From the NCBI GenBank assembly GCA_024688095.1, contig JAILEJ010000200.1, forward strand, positions 1-8,223: a stretch of DNA of 8,223 nt. The letters are read 5' to 3'. A model generated the notes under the pieces. The model saw nothing but the letters and a program-made list of their open reading frames with translations, searched no databases and was not told the DNA's origin. The position numbers were made by a program, and so were the translations under genes. This DNA comes from Butyrivibrio sp. (GTDB lineage Bacteria; Bacillota; Clostridia; Lachnospirales; Lachnospiraceae). Each line of letters starts with the position of its first letter. Position 1 is the first letter of the stretch. Shown here one piece after another: positions 8,001 through 8,223 of this stretch.

Positions 8001-8223
8001 TGGTGCAAACCATGCAGGAAGTACAATTCAGTACTGTGAAAATAACGGAGTAGCAGCAGGATACGGAATAGATATAGGTGGTATTGTTGGTAAGAATAAA
8101 GGTGAATCAGGAGACCTTGCCAAGGTAATAGACTGTGGTGGAAGTCTTTATGACTTTGGTAATACAGCACAGACACTTATAAGAACAACCTGGAAATTCC
8201 TTGGAAGTAATGTTGGTGGTCAG
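5032..8223 (+). CDS. Giant prepilin-like protein with C-terminal GLUG-repeat adhesin domain, 3'-truncated
   Basis: The frame is open for 1064 codons from ATG 5032 to the right edge, with no stop. GGGAGG lies five bases before the start; the next in-frame ATG (5065) has no such site. Residues 1-22 are a basic prepilin leader ending NAG. Cleavage and N-methylation are expected at G22/F23, where FTLVELIVVMVIMSILLG begins the class III signal helix, with Glu at mature +5. Residues 50 to about 460 are a Ser/Thr/Asp-rich ectodomain I do not recognise. From 467 the protein shows the layout that often precedes GLUG repeats: NRHFSNIRY (467-475), QLTDNIEW (494-501), YVLDGNGKTY (about 536-545) and VFKENAGTIKEM (573-584). 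GGI(V/A/T/C)G repeats then follow to the end. It is probably processed by PilD and assembled by the upstream machine as a minor or tip pilin that binds a surface or ligand; that role is inferred. Ordinary pilins are about 120-200 residues. Confidence 0.88.
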   Translation, partial: MRKFKTDNIKNMINSRIHKNAGFTLVELIVVMVIMSILLGIGAWGLLSWHDHSEYIQNEETARTIFLAAQSALAESDARGTLDVDFEKLQAEMLPADDGTTHYYMDTTYLPADALKPDAQGIVHDYKYYISQKGSRNSDSDIEQMLSDYIYDDVVLDGGYIIEFDVTAKTVFGVFYSSWANVEYASSGTNNSKGTYYITSESARQASARSEYLVGYAGSSLADMAHLDAVKLKLSQLTLNNEETLNVRFGSNSSSNELDTEYKLVFYEEDKTTGTQIADTDHELFTISFVYKDAKSSMEQSSTNTKVYSGYVSSELELGDYLINTVNTELSSKGVINTTSDGKTLDTNFLVSYNGHNFELTLDAVMDSYMREYVEDVSSSSSGFDVANSLSITRLLGCKPENIFVVGTVGANEDTINSLSALEYVSSATKNTETQNDLLATNSSRTNYNPYAAVASGAEAKMQVSLNRHFSNIRYATSVTESVSNASSNSPVIQLTDNIEWSSSVIYGMKAITNTTPVKITKNPSFPSIEEFPEYYVLDGNGKTYSSLLLTEESGIKIYTSASPQYTVDQIAVFKENAGTIKEMQLSEATLLTVYGASAIGTQLASADYITAMADSDATTAAELQTIYDNVTSRWSSIATNIKSNASGSYLHTAALLCGTDTGNIKGIKIDEDSAVYAGMAYNSSKVSADGEYGVGLLCGIIDIDVEETIDYILTDGYVNAIIEDKNSTSFKIDNIAGGDATTGYKYAGIGGIAGYFKTEESGGNYGSIGVEESTHVSLTSSTATGWFSAVSTKSLINYAQIQGNMYTGGIVGNAYMKTSGSTTLTTSAMQIINAHNMGLILANWNPSGNASTDEKDAATLNALEEDDAEFSAIDGYFFGGITGYSCNVTIGKSSHTTTQSKAKELKAADSDTIKSQCLGFFVGGICGYMESGYITDCKTQSGGYILGYDYVGGIAGSMKGVNKQISASGAATVSNACYVLGHSFIGGIVGANHAGSTIQYCENNGVAAGYGIDIGGIVGKNKGESGDLAKVIDCGGSLYDFGNTAQTLIRTTWKFLGSNVGGQ
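6988..8223 (+). repeat. GLUG-like repeat region within the giant prepilin
   Basis: About ten copies of a degenerate glycine-rich unit lie in residues 653-1064. They are centred at AALLCG (654-659), GVGLLCG (694-700), GIGGIAG (749-755), TGGIVG (808-813), GGITG (880-884), GGICG (924-928), GGIAG (953-957), GGIVG (987-991), GGIVG (1016-1020) and VGG at the very edge (1061-1063). Spacing runs from about 29 to 72 residues and tightens toward the C-terminus. Several units are followed by the G.I..C pattern (ESGYITDC, GSTIQYC). This is the GLUG motif (Pfam Glug) known from bacterial surface proteins and expected to form a beta-solenoid. At DNA level only short stretches are shared, such as GGTGGTATTGTTGG at 7456-7469 and 8077-8090, so the repeats are old. 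Confidence 0.8.

Noticed and set aside
1..8223. tRNA, rRNA, CRISPR array, transposase or attachment sites
   Set aside because: I saw no cloverleaf, regular spacer-repeat array, transposase motif or terminal inverted repeats. The only repeats are the protein-level GLUG units.

Overview
The window is a plus-strand stretch of a type IV pilus (T4P) gene cluster from a low-GC Gram-positive bacterium. The AT-rich codon use (AGA for Arg, ATA for Ile, ACA/GCA for Thr/Ala), purine-rich Shine-Dalgarno sites and a fused pilMN gene point to Clostridia, probably a Lachnospiraceae-like gut or rumen anaerobe. The taxon is inferred from sequence style and is not proven.

Layout: (1) 1-663, the C-terminal part of PilC, the inner-membrane platform protein, cut by the left edge. 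(2) 664-763, an AT-rich gap with one weak promoter-like pair and the ribosome site of the next gene. (3) 764-2230, a PilM-PilN fusion: a degenerate actin-like cytoplasmic half, one membrane helix and a PilN-type extracytoplasmic half. (4) 2246-3046, PilO, with an unusual Glu/Thr-rich linker. (5) 3089-4780, PilB, the assembly ATPase, with all catalytic motifs and a tetracysteine zinc site. (6) 4781-5031, a 251-base leader with several hairpins and two sets of mutually exclusive pairings, ending at the ribosome site of the next gene. (7) 5032-8223, a single open frame of at least 1064 codons, cut by the right edge. It starts with a textbook prepilin signal and ends in about ten GLUG-like glycine-rich repeats. 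It runs off the window, so a search for complete start-to-stop frames would miss it.

Together PilC, PilMN, PilO and PilB make up most of the inner-membrane assembly machine. The giant prepilin is its likely client: probably a low-abundance modular pilin that carries an adhesin-like beta-solenoid on the pilus or at its tip. Prepilin peptidase (PilD), retraction ATPase (PilT) and a small major pilin are not in this window.

The two points most worth following are the oversized pilin-GLUG fusion and the structured leader in front of it. The leader contains a GGGCAAACC stretch and other partial resemblances to the cyclic-di-GMP-I riboswitch, but it does not match that consensus well. It may be a diverged riboswitch or another RNA switch that controls the adhesin separately from the assembly genes.
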